A DNA stretch of 64,000 nucleotides from Megalonaias nervosa (Eukaryota > Mollusca > Bivalvia > Unionida > Unionidae): the NCBI GenBank assembly GCA_016617855.1, contig JAECUM010001147.1:62001-126000 (forward strand), given 5' to 3'. Below, in pieces: positions 31,400-42,129 of the stretch (positions are counted from its first letter, which is position 1; each line of letters starts with the position of its first letter). The translations under genes and the position numbers were made by a program. Under the pieces are notes generated by a model. The model saw only the letters and a list, made by a program, of their open reading frames with translations, was not told the DNA's origin and ran no database searches.

Positions 31400-32512
31400 C
31401 TAATCACTGTGGTAATCATCGGCGATTTCATTAATGAGAGACCGATATACATTAATATCCATGATACCGCCTGTAAATAATCGTTTGCAAATATCAGCTG
31501 CTTCATTAATGATTTCTGGGGAATTATTACCAGCTCGTTTTCCTCCAATGAGAATTTCTAGTCGATCGACATCAGCAAGAACGTTATTGGGACAAGTAAT
31601 AAGACCACTCCCTAAACCACTTCCAGTTGCTCCAGGAGTATCATAAAATTCTTTTTCTTCTTCTTCCTTACCTGTTGTTTGGACTGGTTGTAGTTGTTGT
31701 GATCGTGGTAGTTTAATTTGTGGTGTTTGTATTAATGTTGCAAATTCTTCTTTTTGTTGTTGTTTTTGTCGTTGTCGTAGTGATCTCAATAGTTTCATTG
31801 TTTCTTGTCGTTCTTGTTCTCGTTGTTGTAGCTCTTGTTGTAGTTGTTGTACTCGTTGTGGTTATGATATTGGTGATAATTCAAATTGTAGTGGTTGTGA
31901 TAATCCTTTGCTTTGTTTAGTCTCTTTTATATGTCTATGTACAACCTCATCAAATTCATTAAATCTTTCAATATCTTTATCAGATCTGATTTCTGGAATA
32001 CCAGTAGAGACGCGATATATATCCCTGATCCAATTTGCAGAGCTTAGAGATTTAACATGTTCTGGTTTTACATATTTTTGTCTTTCATAATATCCAAACG
32101 CGGCAATGTCAAATAATTTGGTTGGGTCCCTGATAGCAGCAATACCTTCAGGTGTAAATTTATCTATTATCTTAGTTCTGGTTCTTGGTGGTGGTTGAGC
32201 TGCTTGTGGTGCTTGTGGTGGTGGTTGAGCTGCTTGTGGTGCTTGTGGTGGTGGTTGAGCTGCTTGAATACGAGCAATATCAGCAGGCAATGTTGCAAGA
32301 GCTTGTTGTGTTGCTTCGGTTGCTGTAACAATTTTCTTCGTTGGTTCGACAATCGGTTTAAATAATTGTTCTGCACCTTCTGCAAATTCCATCTTATACT
32401 CCTGACGCGACTGTAGTTGTTGCTTAACAGAACCACGAACAGGTAGATATTTTTTAATTGCCTCTAGTCGCTCTCGAACTAATTTAGCTGAGTGTGGTTC
32501 TCCAATACTCAT
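31400..32512 (-). pseudogene. Gln/Pro-rich Polinton protein of unknown function (one stop)
   Basis: Minus-strand frame from 32512 (MSIGEPHSAKLVRERLEAIK), about 370 codons with one in-frame TAA at 31862-31864. A QAAQPPPQAP repeat occurs three times (about 32190-32265). The region around the stop is very rich in Gln. The C terminus ADVDRLEILIGGKRAGNNS and YRSLINEIADDYHSD looks folded and resembles the end of an uncharacterised Polinton protein. It is the first gene of the virion block. No function assigned. Confidence 0.6.
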
Positions 32513-32547
32513 TATTGATAATATCTATACTGGCTATTTAATTTACA

Positions 32548-32728
32548 GCCGCAGAGAGGGTGAACGACAAAAATTGAGTGACCAGCACGTGAAAAAATCG
32601 GAAAAATCTGGTAAATTAGAGAAGTTTTCATTATTAATGCAAAAACGTTTTTTTCAGCCTTCGTAGGAACCCTTAAATTTCAAAAATAAGGTCTCTACAA
32701 AGTTGTAGGGTTCACCCTCTCTGCTGCT
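32548..32728 (-). repeat. Polinton right terminal inverted repeat
   Basis: Inverted partner of 16867-17050. The outer end reads GTTCACCCTCTCTGCTGCT and the inner end GCCGCAGAGAGGGTGAAC. As on the left, the unit is itself bracketed by short inverted sequences. Confidence 0.9.
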
Positions 32729-34526
32729 CTCTTTGTTGTTTATTAGTTGAAAGCGAAGCATTTATGTTGGTTATGTGTTTCCTGTACTTTTCACACAAAC
32801 TTCCATATTTGTATATTTAGTTCTTCAATATAAAAATTTGATTAGAATTTGCGTACAACGATCGAGGCAGGAACATGACGGATGTGTTATAATAAAATAC
32901 AATTTTATGTTATGATCGAGGCTGGAACATGATGGATGTGTTATAATACAATACAATTTTATTTTACACTATCTGCCAATAGCATTTGTATTAGGAAAGC
33001 CATTTGTCATCTTGCATTAATAAAACTATTGATGGCTATCAACAGACAGCATTGTTTTATCTAAAGAAAAAAGTCACGCCGGTATACGGATAAGAAAATG
33101 TTTGAAAAAGTCATTGAAACGTTACTTAATACCTCATCAAAGACAAATGTTTGAAGTCATTGTTCTAAAATAACTCTCAGTAGGGGAGTATTTTAAATCA
33201 TACTTAAAACTATGTCTTGTATGAGTTCAAGCTACTAGAAATAGAAGTCAAGGTTCGCCATGACATTAAACAATGCCAATGTATTCCGCTTGCCAAGTTT
33301 ACTTCTTTTGTTGGAAATTTCGTTAAGCTATCTAGAAACATTGGACTGTATTGAATAAACAAGAGAATGTAAGATAACTGGGCTAGTGGCATAATCAGAA
33401 AAGGAATTCCTAAACAGAGTAGTCCATTGGTATTAAAAACAATCACTCGCCCTGGATAATCTGTAAGGTACGGGGTCACTGGAATACCATTGTTCAGTCT
33501 TTTTACTTTGTTTTGTACTGAATGTACCAACTTTAAACAGTCCGTGCCATATCTGAACAGCAGAGATCACCATAACAAACTAACATGTTTTTGTTTTGTT
33601 TTTTCATACGTTCTTCCACAATTCAATTACTTTCCTTATTAAATCCAGATTAACAACTCTTGCTGTAATGACATCCATTGTGGACCTGAGAAGTGTTTTA
33701 AAATTAGTGTCGTGGCACTTTTTGTTTTCTTAGTTTTCCCAAGTTTCTTCTAATCCATAGATTCAGGCAACATTCATAGGTTGATGCTTTGAGCTATCTG
33801 TCCCTACTATGAAATGCCAAGCTATATTTTACCACAGCAGACAGATATACGTTATAATGTATGAAGTACCACTCTATATTGACTGCAGCTGACTGAGTTA
33901 CACTATAATATGTGTAGATTCACTTTGTCGTACGCAAGTAAACATTCATACAAGTATTTTGGAGTATATTAGTGTTTGCACGTACGTCCGATTATTAGGT
34001 CTATTATATCGCTCAAAATTTAAAATTTTTCAGAAAAGTTTGGCATATAATTCCAACGAAAAATAAATCGGTTCTCTCCAGCGACCATACGTCGTCGCGT
34101 TTTCCGATGTCTTTAGCATTTACTCTGAAATCACAGAACACGGTCAAAGCAAACTGCTGCATGAAAATAGGTTTCCTCCAGTATAATAAAAGCATTTAAG
34201 AGGTCGTAGTTTCTTCTAACAGTGTGATCGTCGCATTATAATCTGTCGCAACCGTTGAAACGTTCGACTTTAAGGAAGAATGAAACTAATTTAATTTTGA
34301 ATGCCGCATGTGTTTGTGTGTTTGGTTAAAATCCTTTATATTTTTGCCCGTGGTGGTAAAAAAATATATAACTTATGTGGACTTTATTAAATCCTATTTA
34401 CAAGGCATTAATGGTACCAACGATGGAAGAGTGTCTAAGATGCCATCTTTAAAAAATAACTCACATATCTCATATCAGTCTGCTTGGTTTCGAGTCTCAG
34501 GCTTGGCAAAGGTGGATATGTGATAC
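32729..34526. other. No gene seen; one short tandem duplication
   Basis: AT-rich sequence right of the Polinton. A ~57-bp unit is duplicated at about 32860-32966 (GGAACATGACGGATGTGTTA and GGAACATGATGGATGTGTTA). The longest open frame (minus strand, 33210-33530) has no domain. Confidence 0.5.
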
Positions 34527-34620
34527 AGCTTGTCAGTAGCTTCCCCTTGGTATGAGGTTCTTACCACGGTTTTGCCGGGTTCTTCCTCCACCAAATATAC
34601 TGTCTGCCATTTATAGCAGT
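34527..34620 (-). repeat. Dispersed repeat, copy 2 (minus)
   Basis: On the minus strand TATAAATGGCAGACAGTAT, GGTGGAGGAAGAACCCGGCA and GGGGAAGCTACTGACA match the family members at 12880-12985 and 55178-55315. Confidence 0.55.
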
Positions 34621-34634
34621 AGTATAGGTCAAAG

Positions 34635-34960
34635 TGTGCTTCTGGACCACTTCATCACAACGTGATAAAAAGTGGTTGAGAGAGCCCCACTGATCTATAC
34701 TACTGTGTTATGGAGGTTCTGGACCACATTTTCTTGAAGTGATCTTGATGGACAAATGAGAGTTCTGGACCACTTTAGTGAAATGGGGGTTCTGGAAAAC
34801 TTTTTTTCAAGTTCATGGAGATGCCTGACGCAGAGAAAAAATGGGTGTCTTTGAATACAGAAATTGGGGTTCTGGACCAGGGGTGGTCACTCCAATGTAG
34901 AAAAATGAGTGTTTTTGGATCACTCAAAGGTGCAAAATGGGGGTTCTGGACCAGTGGGTT
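34635..34960 (+). repeat. Clustered TTCTGGACCA repeats
   Basis: Six occurrences of TTCTGGACCA or a one-to-two-base variant in ~320 bp, several within a longer GGGGTTCTGGACCA context and spaced irregularly (about 30-80 bp). It borders the second Polinton remnant and may be decayed satellite. Confidence 0.5.
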
Positions 34961-35529
34961 TTGTCTCACTTTGGGTTGTATTAGAGATGTGATTGTAGTA
35001 TAACGACGATGCCTCTTCCATGTTATCCCTGGAGTGTTGGTCGATTGGGTTCTAGTGAGGAGGTTCGCAACAGTATTCCGATAGTTGAATTTGATGAGTC
35101 TGAGTCTGAAGAGATACTGAACCGTGTGAAGTAGCGTATAGCTTATGCGAATAAGGATTTGAATTATGTTCCTGAGATGATGCATTGCGAGAAGAGCGAA
35201 GACGACTATGAGAACGAGGAGAGGGTGAGACGTAGTTATAGTCATCAACGTCCCGTGCAATCAGCAATACCACATAAAATAAGTTGAAGCGTTTTAATTT
35301 GTCAGCGCAGCAGCGAGATCAGTTTTATTATTGGCTGATTAGGGTTACTCGGGTTCAGTTAGTGGGTCGTGTCAAATTTATAAAATTTTAGTATGTGTTC
35401 AAGCTCATTTTTGAGGTGATGGATCTTGACGAGCATGCGGAAAAACCAAAAACGGTATATGGAAAGATCATAGGCGAGGAGTATGATAAGATTATTTCCG
35501 AGGCGTTGGTGCATAATAAACAATGGCGT

Positions 35530-36430
35530 TAAGGCTGTCATTGAAATCCACGAGTTGAATTGCTCGGGATAACCAAACCATTTGACAAGAGATTATTTTT
35601 TCCTTTGGTTGAGGTGACCTTTTTGACTCTGAAGAGGTTTTGTTTTGTTTTTGTTTTTGTAATTCCTGCTCGTAAAAAGAACCCTGTATGGGCTTTCCCG
35701 TGGAATCATTGAGCGTGTACGTGACCAGAACGGTATTTTGAATGGTATCTACGACGAAGACTTATTCGGTCCAGTTAGGGGTGCATCCATTTCGAACGTA
35801 GTTTTTTGTTTGCTAATTCTGACGTGGTCATCGACTTTGAATTTGGATCTAAAAAGTAAGGCGTCGCTGACTGCTTGTTTTTTTCAGCCGAAGATGCTTC
35901 CGTGGGTGTGATTTTAATGATGTGGTGCCAAATGTGACTGTATTGTTCAACGATTTCTGGGAAAAAAATTCTAAGTATCGGTTGGTGTTTTCGCTGGTAA
36001 ATCTCTTCACATGGAATTTTTGAGAGTTCTGTTAAACCGCTGAACGACGGCCGCTTTTGATTTGATTGTGTGTGCTGTACAAAATAATATAATTTTTAGA
36101 AGCCAATCTAAGACGGTTTTGCTATAAAGTTCACTACCTTGATCTGCCCTTAATTTATTGGGCTATCGTGCACCTATAATGCTATCACAGGCTTCAATGA
36201 TAGAATCACCTTTTTAATTTTTCAGAGGAGCTACGTAGGCGTATTTGCTGAACACATCGATGACCGTCATGAGAAATTTGAAATGATCATTGTACGCGCT
36301 GTAATCTTTCATGTAGACGAGACCTGAAGACTATATATCATCTGCCGCGACCGCGAAGACTCTGCGTCGATAAATGTCCGCGCGCTGGTTTATACAGTTC
36401 TTCTGCGAGCGTCGAAGGATCTTCTACCAC
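35530..36430 (-). pseudogene. Chromodomain integrase of a second Polinton remnant
   Basis: Minus-strand degenerate integrase. One frame reads YNDHFKFLMTVIDVFSKYAY, then RADQGSELYSKTVLDWL (Asp region) and KSKAAVVQRFNRTLKNSM; the expected catalytic Glu is Gln in that copy. Further down, in shifting frames, come KTTFEMDAP-like sequence, DSTGKPIQGSFYEQEL and LLSNGLV/YPEQFNSW-type residues of a chromodomain. Many stops interrupt it. This lineage differs from the integrase at 18264-19249, which lacks these segments. It lies directly downstream of a PLA2-like gene on the same strand. Confidence 0.7.
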
Positions 36431-36441
36431 AGCTAATGTTT

Positions 36442-36723
36442 TCATTTTACCTGGAACACAATGCCCAGCTTAACTTTGGTGCCAATGATGCCACGCACAA
36501 GAGCTCGATCTATCAGTTCTATGCAATTTTTTGGCCTGAGTGTTTTTAAGTCCCTCAGAATGACTCGTTCTCTTCGAGCTTTGTCGTAGGGATGATCTCT
36601 GTAACAGGTATTGTGCTGCATCGCGATGGCATCGAAGCCCTTGTAGGGCCCATGAACGGGCAGCGGCTGATCGTTTTCATCCAGTTGCTGTTCTAAGGTA
36701 TTCCACACCCATATATCGTCCAT
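36442..36723 (-). pseudogene. Phospholipase A2-like domain of the second remnant
   Basis: A minus-strand open stretch of 93 codons containing TLEQQLDENDQPLP, GPYKGFDAIAMQHNTCYRDH and DKARRERVILRDLKTL. The HNxCY core corresponds to the His-Asp pair of the viral-type PLA2 fold, with Asn in place of Asp. A calcium-loop GPG is not visible at the N terminus, which is degenerate upstream to about 36914. The pairing with an integrase mirrors the large Polinton at 17747-19249. Confidence 0.65.
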
Positions 36724-37036
36724 CAGTATTAATACTGATTTGGGGTGGGTGGTTGATTTTTCGGACTAATGTAGAATAGGCCCGATACCGCGTACGGTCT
36801 CAACAATTTAAAATGACGTTCTAAAAGAGTATAGCTTTCTGAACAATGTTCTGCGTTGTTTTCAAGTGAAACAGATCTGCTTTGATAGTACGACGATGAA
36901 AAAAGGAATTCCACCTTTCTTACTGAGTGAACCGGAGATACTTAGATAATTATATCGAACAAATAACACTGGAATTTTAGGGTTCTTTATGAGTGAAAGA
37001 GAAACAGATAATTTATTTATACATCAGTTAGGTTTT

Positions 37037-37171
<135 letters not shown>

Positions 37172-38269
37172 TCTGATCCCAAAACAATGCTCTTCCACTC
37201 CAGTGTTTACACTGACATAATATCCGTTTAATTTAGGTAAAATCAATCCTGAAGAAAAAGGAAGAAATATTATATCCAGGTTAAAATCCCCGTGTCAAAC
37301 GTTGGGTAAAAAGTCATAAGCAGGTTTGCTACAGACAATGAAATACTAATGCCTTGAAAATTGATTCCAAATGATCCTATTCAAAAGCAACTGACGTGAA
37401 CATTTAATCAGTCTGTAATTTTTCTGCTCATTCAGTTTTGATACTGATTTGTTTTTGTTTCTGTTTGGCCTTTTTCCTTTCATAGAATCCTTGACGACGT
37501 CCTAAGTGAAGGTTTGAGTTACTTTTTGGTATTGTTCCATCGGTTAATAAATATATCGAATTAAACATTTCTAAATGTTAAAGATACAAATATGACTTGT
37601 ATCAAATTCAACGAAATTTTTGAAAATTTTGACCTAGGTATTCTTTGTTTCAAGTTCTACATAAATAGGTATACTTTCATATTGTTAAAGAACAATTAGA
37701 AATACATGTGGACAGTAGGATTAGAACATTCTGCTTTGTATACAGCGTGCTTGGGCTTACCATTTGTGAGAGTTTTATTAGGGCAACATTTCTATAATTC
37801 TGCCACAACAAGGGCAAAACCGTTTACACGCAACCTTTAATACAAGAAAAAGAACAGAAAAGCTAATTACGACGAGGTTAATACAATTTCATAGTTTGAG
37901 CTGAGCTTGTGGTAGCTTGAACGGCCGGCTGGCAGAGAGTGCTTCGGTTCAGCCCATTGGGGTGGGATATTAAAACCCGGGTTCCACACACCCCACCATT
38001 AAATCCACCATTGATGTTTGTGTCATTCTATTATTTCAAAATCGACTAAGCGGGAAAAAACAGAAGAAGACAAAATATTACTTTCTTTATAAGTACCTTT
38101 CATAGATAATACAGTTTCCCAGAAAATTTGTTGAATTACGGAGTGAATGGAATATACAATCACCGCTTTATTTTATAAGTTGTTTATTAATCCGAACGTA
38201 GTTTATTAGCCCATGTAAGCTGAAGACAAATCGAATGCAAAGATATCCTTATTTTCTTACGATTATGTT
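37172..38269. other. No gene seen
   Basis: AT-rich unique-looking sequence. A GC-richer patch at 37900-38020 (GAACGGCCGGCTGGCAGAGA, AAACCCGGGTTCC) may be a repeat fragment, but no second copy is in the window. Confidence 0.45.
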
Positions 38270-39222
38270 TATGTACAGTAAAATATGGGCTGTTGAATTC
38301 ACCCTTTCATTTTGCAAACACTTGGTAATATTATTAATTTTGATGTTAGAAAGAGTAACATATAAAATGTTGCCCCGGGGCATACTCATCCCTAGATTTT
38401 ACATATCAGAGAGAGTGGATTCCACTCGTACTATGAATTCCCTATTTGAAAGAAAGAAAGTTCGATATAAAAGTGGGCAGACAGTCTTTATGACCCAGAT
38501 CGTTCAGATCTTTCGTTATTATGTATTTCCTTGTTGTATCATATGTCTTTTCTACATCGAAGAAAACAGCTACTAAAAGTTCTTTCCTGATAAAAGCACC
38601 GCTAATGAACGTTCCAAGTCTAACCAGATTGTCATTGGTACTAAGATCATATCGGAAGCCACTTTGGAAAGGATATGTGTCAATCTTTAGTCTACAAATA
38701 CCAAACAAGGCTTGAATTGATCATTCGTTCAATCGTTTCACTGGCACAGGCAATGGGATGATAGTTGGTAAGATCTCTGCTATCCTTACCTGGTGTTGGA
38801 ACAGGTATTACCGTAGACTTTGACCAAGTTTTGGTATATTATCAGTGGTCCATAAATCATTAAAAATTTCCAAAAAGCGATTAATGAGGGTTCCGGTAGA
38901 TGTTTCAAAACCTGGTAATGTGTTTCGTCAGACCCAATAGATGTGTCATGGTGCTTGTTCAAAACTTCCATAAGTTCCAAAAGTGAAAACGGTTGATTAT
39001 AACATTCTGAATTATTTAATGTATATTGTAAATCTATCTTCTTTTTTTTTTGACATTTGAGCCTTCGAAAATCTGATAAACAATTAAATTAAGTTAATAG
39101 AAAACTATGAGCATAATACATCTGTTATGTCATATTTTAATTGAAGTTTTTTTTTCTTAATTTTTGGGTTCTTGTTTCTTTTACCACTTATATTGCAGAT
39201 CGTGTCCCATACTTTCTTTCTA
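38270..39222 (-). pseudogene. Jockey-group LINE reverse transcriptase, 3' part (split by insertion)
   Basis: Minus-strand RT fragment. From upstream: VWDTICNISGK, YNQPFSLLELMEVLNKHHDT, then ETHYQVLKHLPEPSL (RT motif 0/1 region), NDNLVRLGTFISGAF and LLVAVFFDVEKTYDTT (the FFDxEKAYD-type catalytic motif, with Thr for Ala), and a degenerate GNIL segment near 38370. Stops and frame breaks are frequent. The missing 5' portion continues at 46642-47640, beyond the inserted transposons. It copies element RNA at the target site; this copy is dead. Confidence 0.75.
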
Positions 39223-39310
39223 GTTTGGGTCGGCATGACGTCACAAGCTTAGCGACCTACGTTCCGCCATATTGCGGATGGTTAAAACAATTGCTTAGTA
39301 ACAGTACGGT

Positions 39311-41833
39311 CATCATCATCATCATCAGTCCTGTAGTCTGGTAGACCGTTGGGACACCACACAAGACCGAACAACCAGCTTCCTCCATTCCTTTCGATTT
39401 TCCGTCTTTCTCAGCGAGTCGCTCAATGTCAAGCCTGTCCACTCTCGAATGCTGTCTTCCCACCTCTTTCTCTGCCTGCCTCTCTTTCTTCTTCCTTGTA
39501 CAGTGACTTGCAGGATTGTCTTGGCAAATCCTGGTGATTGTGAGACATGCCCATACCACTGCAGTTTACGTTTTTTCACTGTGCTCAGGAGGTCTTCGTG
39601 AGGCCCAATGGCTTGTCTGATCCTTTGCCGTATTTCTTTATTGGTGACATGGTCTTTGTATGAGACGTCGAGGATCTTTCGGAAGCATCTCATCTCTGTG
39701 GCTTGCATCCTTTTCTCAGCTGTTATGGTCCATGATTCACAGGCGTAGAGAAATATGGAGATATCCAGTGAGTGCAACAGTCTGACTTTTGAACTGAGTG
39801 CGATGTTCTTATCGTTCCAGATGGGTTTCAGTTTTGTCAGCGCTGCTGTTGTCTGCGCAATCCTGGAGAGTACTTCAGGCTTCGATCCTATATCTGTTAC
39901 AATTCCCCCCAAATACTTGGAGCTGTGGACTGTTTCTAGCTTCGTACCTTGGACCCTGATGTTAGTACTGATGCCCTTGGTGTTGTTGGTCATCAGTTTG
40001 GTCTTCTCTGCACTGATTTCCATGCCGTAGGCTGCGGAGGTTTTGTCAAGGCTCTCTACTAAGCTAGCTATTTCTTGCTCATTTCCTGCTAGTCCATCAA
40101 TGTCGTCGGCAAAACGTAAGTTGGTGACTGTTCTGCCTCCGATGCTGACTGTCCCTTCATGCTTTTCAAGCGCGTCAGCCATGATTCTCTCCAGAAAGAT
40201 GTTGAATAGTGTGGGAGAGAGCAGACAGCTTTGTCTGACTCCGACTGTCGTTCTGAACCAGTCCCCTATGCTGCCGTTGAAGTATACTGCACTGGTGGCC
40301 TTGTCATACAGGTGCTCTATTACTATGATGAGGTTGGCATTGATGTTGTACAGTCTCATAGTCGCCCACAAGGCTGCATGTCATACCCTGTTAAATGCCG
40401 TCTTGAAATCCACGAAAACGTTGTACAGATCTTGCTGGTGTTGGAGGTACTTCTCACACAATATTCTGAGGTTGAAGATCTGCTCTTTTTGTGCTGCGCC
40501 CTGCTCTGAAACCTGCCTGCTCATCGGCAATGATCTTTTCAGCCTGTGGCTTTAGTCTGTTTAGCAGTATCCTCAACGTGACTTTGCTTTGATGGCTTAT
40601 AAGACTGATTGTACGGTAGTTTTGACACTGTTGTAAATTGCCTTTCTTGGGGAGGGTGATGATCAGTGATTGTGTCCACGGCGATGGCCATTCTCCTGTT
40701 AGCCAGATCTTGTTGCATATGTTTGTGAGGGCGCTAATCATTGCTTCTCCCCCTGCTTTGACCAGTTCTGCTGGGATGTTGTCCACTCCTGCCGACTTCC
40801 TCCTTTTCAGCGATCTCACTGGAGGGACGTTCAAGTACCTCTGGATCTATTGTGGGTTGGTGGTTGTAAAGTTCTGCGCAGTACTCTGTCCATCTTTTCA
40901 GAATGTCTTTTTCTTCTGTGAGGCAGTTTCCGGCTTTGTCCTGTAAGGAGGTAACTCGCCGTTGTTTTGTGCTTGTTAGATCTTTGACCAGCTGGTACGC
41001 TTTCTTGCTGTTGTTCCTTTTCGAGTTTCCCTCGATGTCTTTGGACTGTTCTTCTATCCAGTTTTCTTTTTCTTTTTTCATGCTTTTCTTGACTTCCCGG
41101 TTCCGGTTGACTGCCTTACACTGCTCTGCCCCTTCTGTATCACACTTCGTCTTCTTCAGCTCCCTCCTCTTGTCACACAGGTTCAGGACCTCAGCTGTGA
41201 CCCAGGGCTTCTTGACTGGGCGATGTCTACCAAGGATCTCGCTGGCTGTTTCGGTCGTTGCTGTATTAAAGGTGGTGATCAACGTGTCCATGTCTGTATT
41301 GTAAGCGTCGAGGATGGTGAGCGGTGCAAATTTCCCACCAATGTTGGCTTGGAAGGCTTCTGGATCCTTCAGTTTCCCTAGATCGAACTTTATTCTTGTT
41401 TGGTTATCTTTCTTGACCTTCTTTAGATGTAGCCTGAAGGTCATCATCACCAGATCATGGTCACTTCCAATGTCCGCTCCGGGAAAGCTTCGAGTCTTCG
41501 CGATGTTTACACTTGACTGTATGCACCTCTTTACCATGATGTAGTCGACCTGACTGTGATGGTCTCCGCTTGGACTTTGCCATGTGCATCTTCTGGATAC
41601 TTTGTGTTGGCCGAAGGTGTTTGCCAGCATAAGGTCATTGTAACTAGCGAATTCCAGGAGCCTCAGACCTCTCTCGTTGGTTTGTGCATTGTTCCTTTCC
41701 AGTTCATGCAAACGTCCTCGCCTATCTTGGCATTCCAATCGTCTTGCACAACCAGAATGTCTTTTTTCTTCGGTGTTTTATCCACAACTTCTTGTAGCTG
41801 GTTATAGAAGTCTTCCACATCTGCGGTATCAAA
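39311..41833 (-). pseudogene. RTE-like LINE, 5'-truncated, inserted with ACGGT duplication
   Basis: Minus-strand LINE. The endonuclease remnant shows DILVVQDDWNAKIG (with the catalytic Asn), SQVDYIMVKR and GADIGSDHDLVMMT (SDH motif). RT follows with AGVDNIPAELVKAGGEAM, DEQAGFRAGRST, LSPTLFNIFLERIM and NLRFADDIDGLAG (FADD box), and a C-terminal KRKLQWYGHVSQ and GRRKRGRQRKRWED. Frame breaks fall near 41745, 40800 and 40450. The 3' tail is (GAT)n on the minus strand, as in RTE elements. ACGGT flanks both sides (39306-39310, 41834-41838). Only the end of the endonuclease is present, so the copy is truncated at its 5' end. Confidence 0.82.
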
Positions 41834-42129
41834 ACGGTAGAGTTAGTTATGTTCGATATTGCAAACCGTTTTGGTTTACCTATATTTACTTTATTATTTC
41901 TGTTTTCTGTTCAGAAGTGCTCCATAGTCTTCTGTACAAGCAGGATATAAAACCACGAATGTGTGTCTGTCGAATATTTTTATAGACGTAATATATTTTA
42001 GGTTGATAAGGGTGGCAGTGGTGTGTACGTGTCACATACATGTGTACACGACAATATACGCCAATTAGTGTCAAGACAGTTGGAAGGCTGTGTTTCTTAT
42101 ATAGATTGTATATTGTACACTTTTCATTT

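Larger units (their letters stand above)
16867..32728. mobile_element. Polinton/Maverick (adintovirus-like) element
   Basis: A 15.9-kb element between ~183-bp terminal inverted repeats that start with AG, as Polintons do. It holds the Polinton core set: RVE integrase, family B polymerase, FtsK/HerA packaging ATPase, adenain-like protease and double jelly-roll capsid protein. Fibre, PLA2 and pX-like genes are also present. Replication and integration genes lie on the left; the virion block (25366-32512) is all on the minus strand. Nearly all long genes contain stops or frame breaks, so it is an inactive copy. The six bases outside each end (ACACCT and CTCTTT) do not match, so no target duplication is visible. 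Confidence 0.93.

Noticed and set aside
31434..32090. Plus-strand Val/Leu-rich open frames
   Set aside because: Antisense of the Gln-rich Polinton gene (CAA and CAG codons read as TTG and CTG).
16861..32734. Six-base target-site duplication of the Polinton
   Set aside because: ACACCT on the left and CTCTTT on the right do not match; shifted alignments give only partial agreement.
39349..41985. Several plus-strand open frames of 60-170 codons
   Set aside because: Shadows of the RTE-like LINE, whose minus-strand reading has clear endonuclease and RT motifs.
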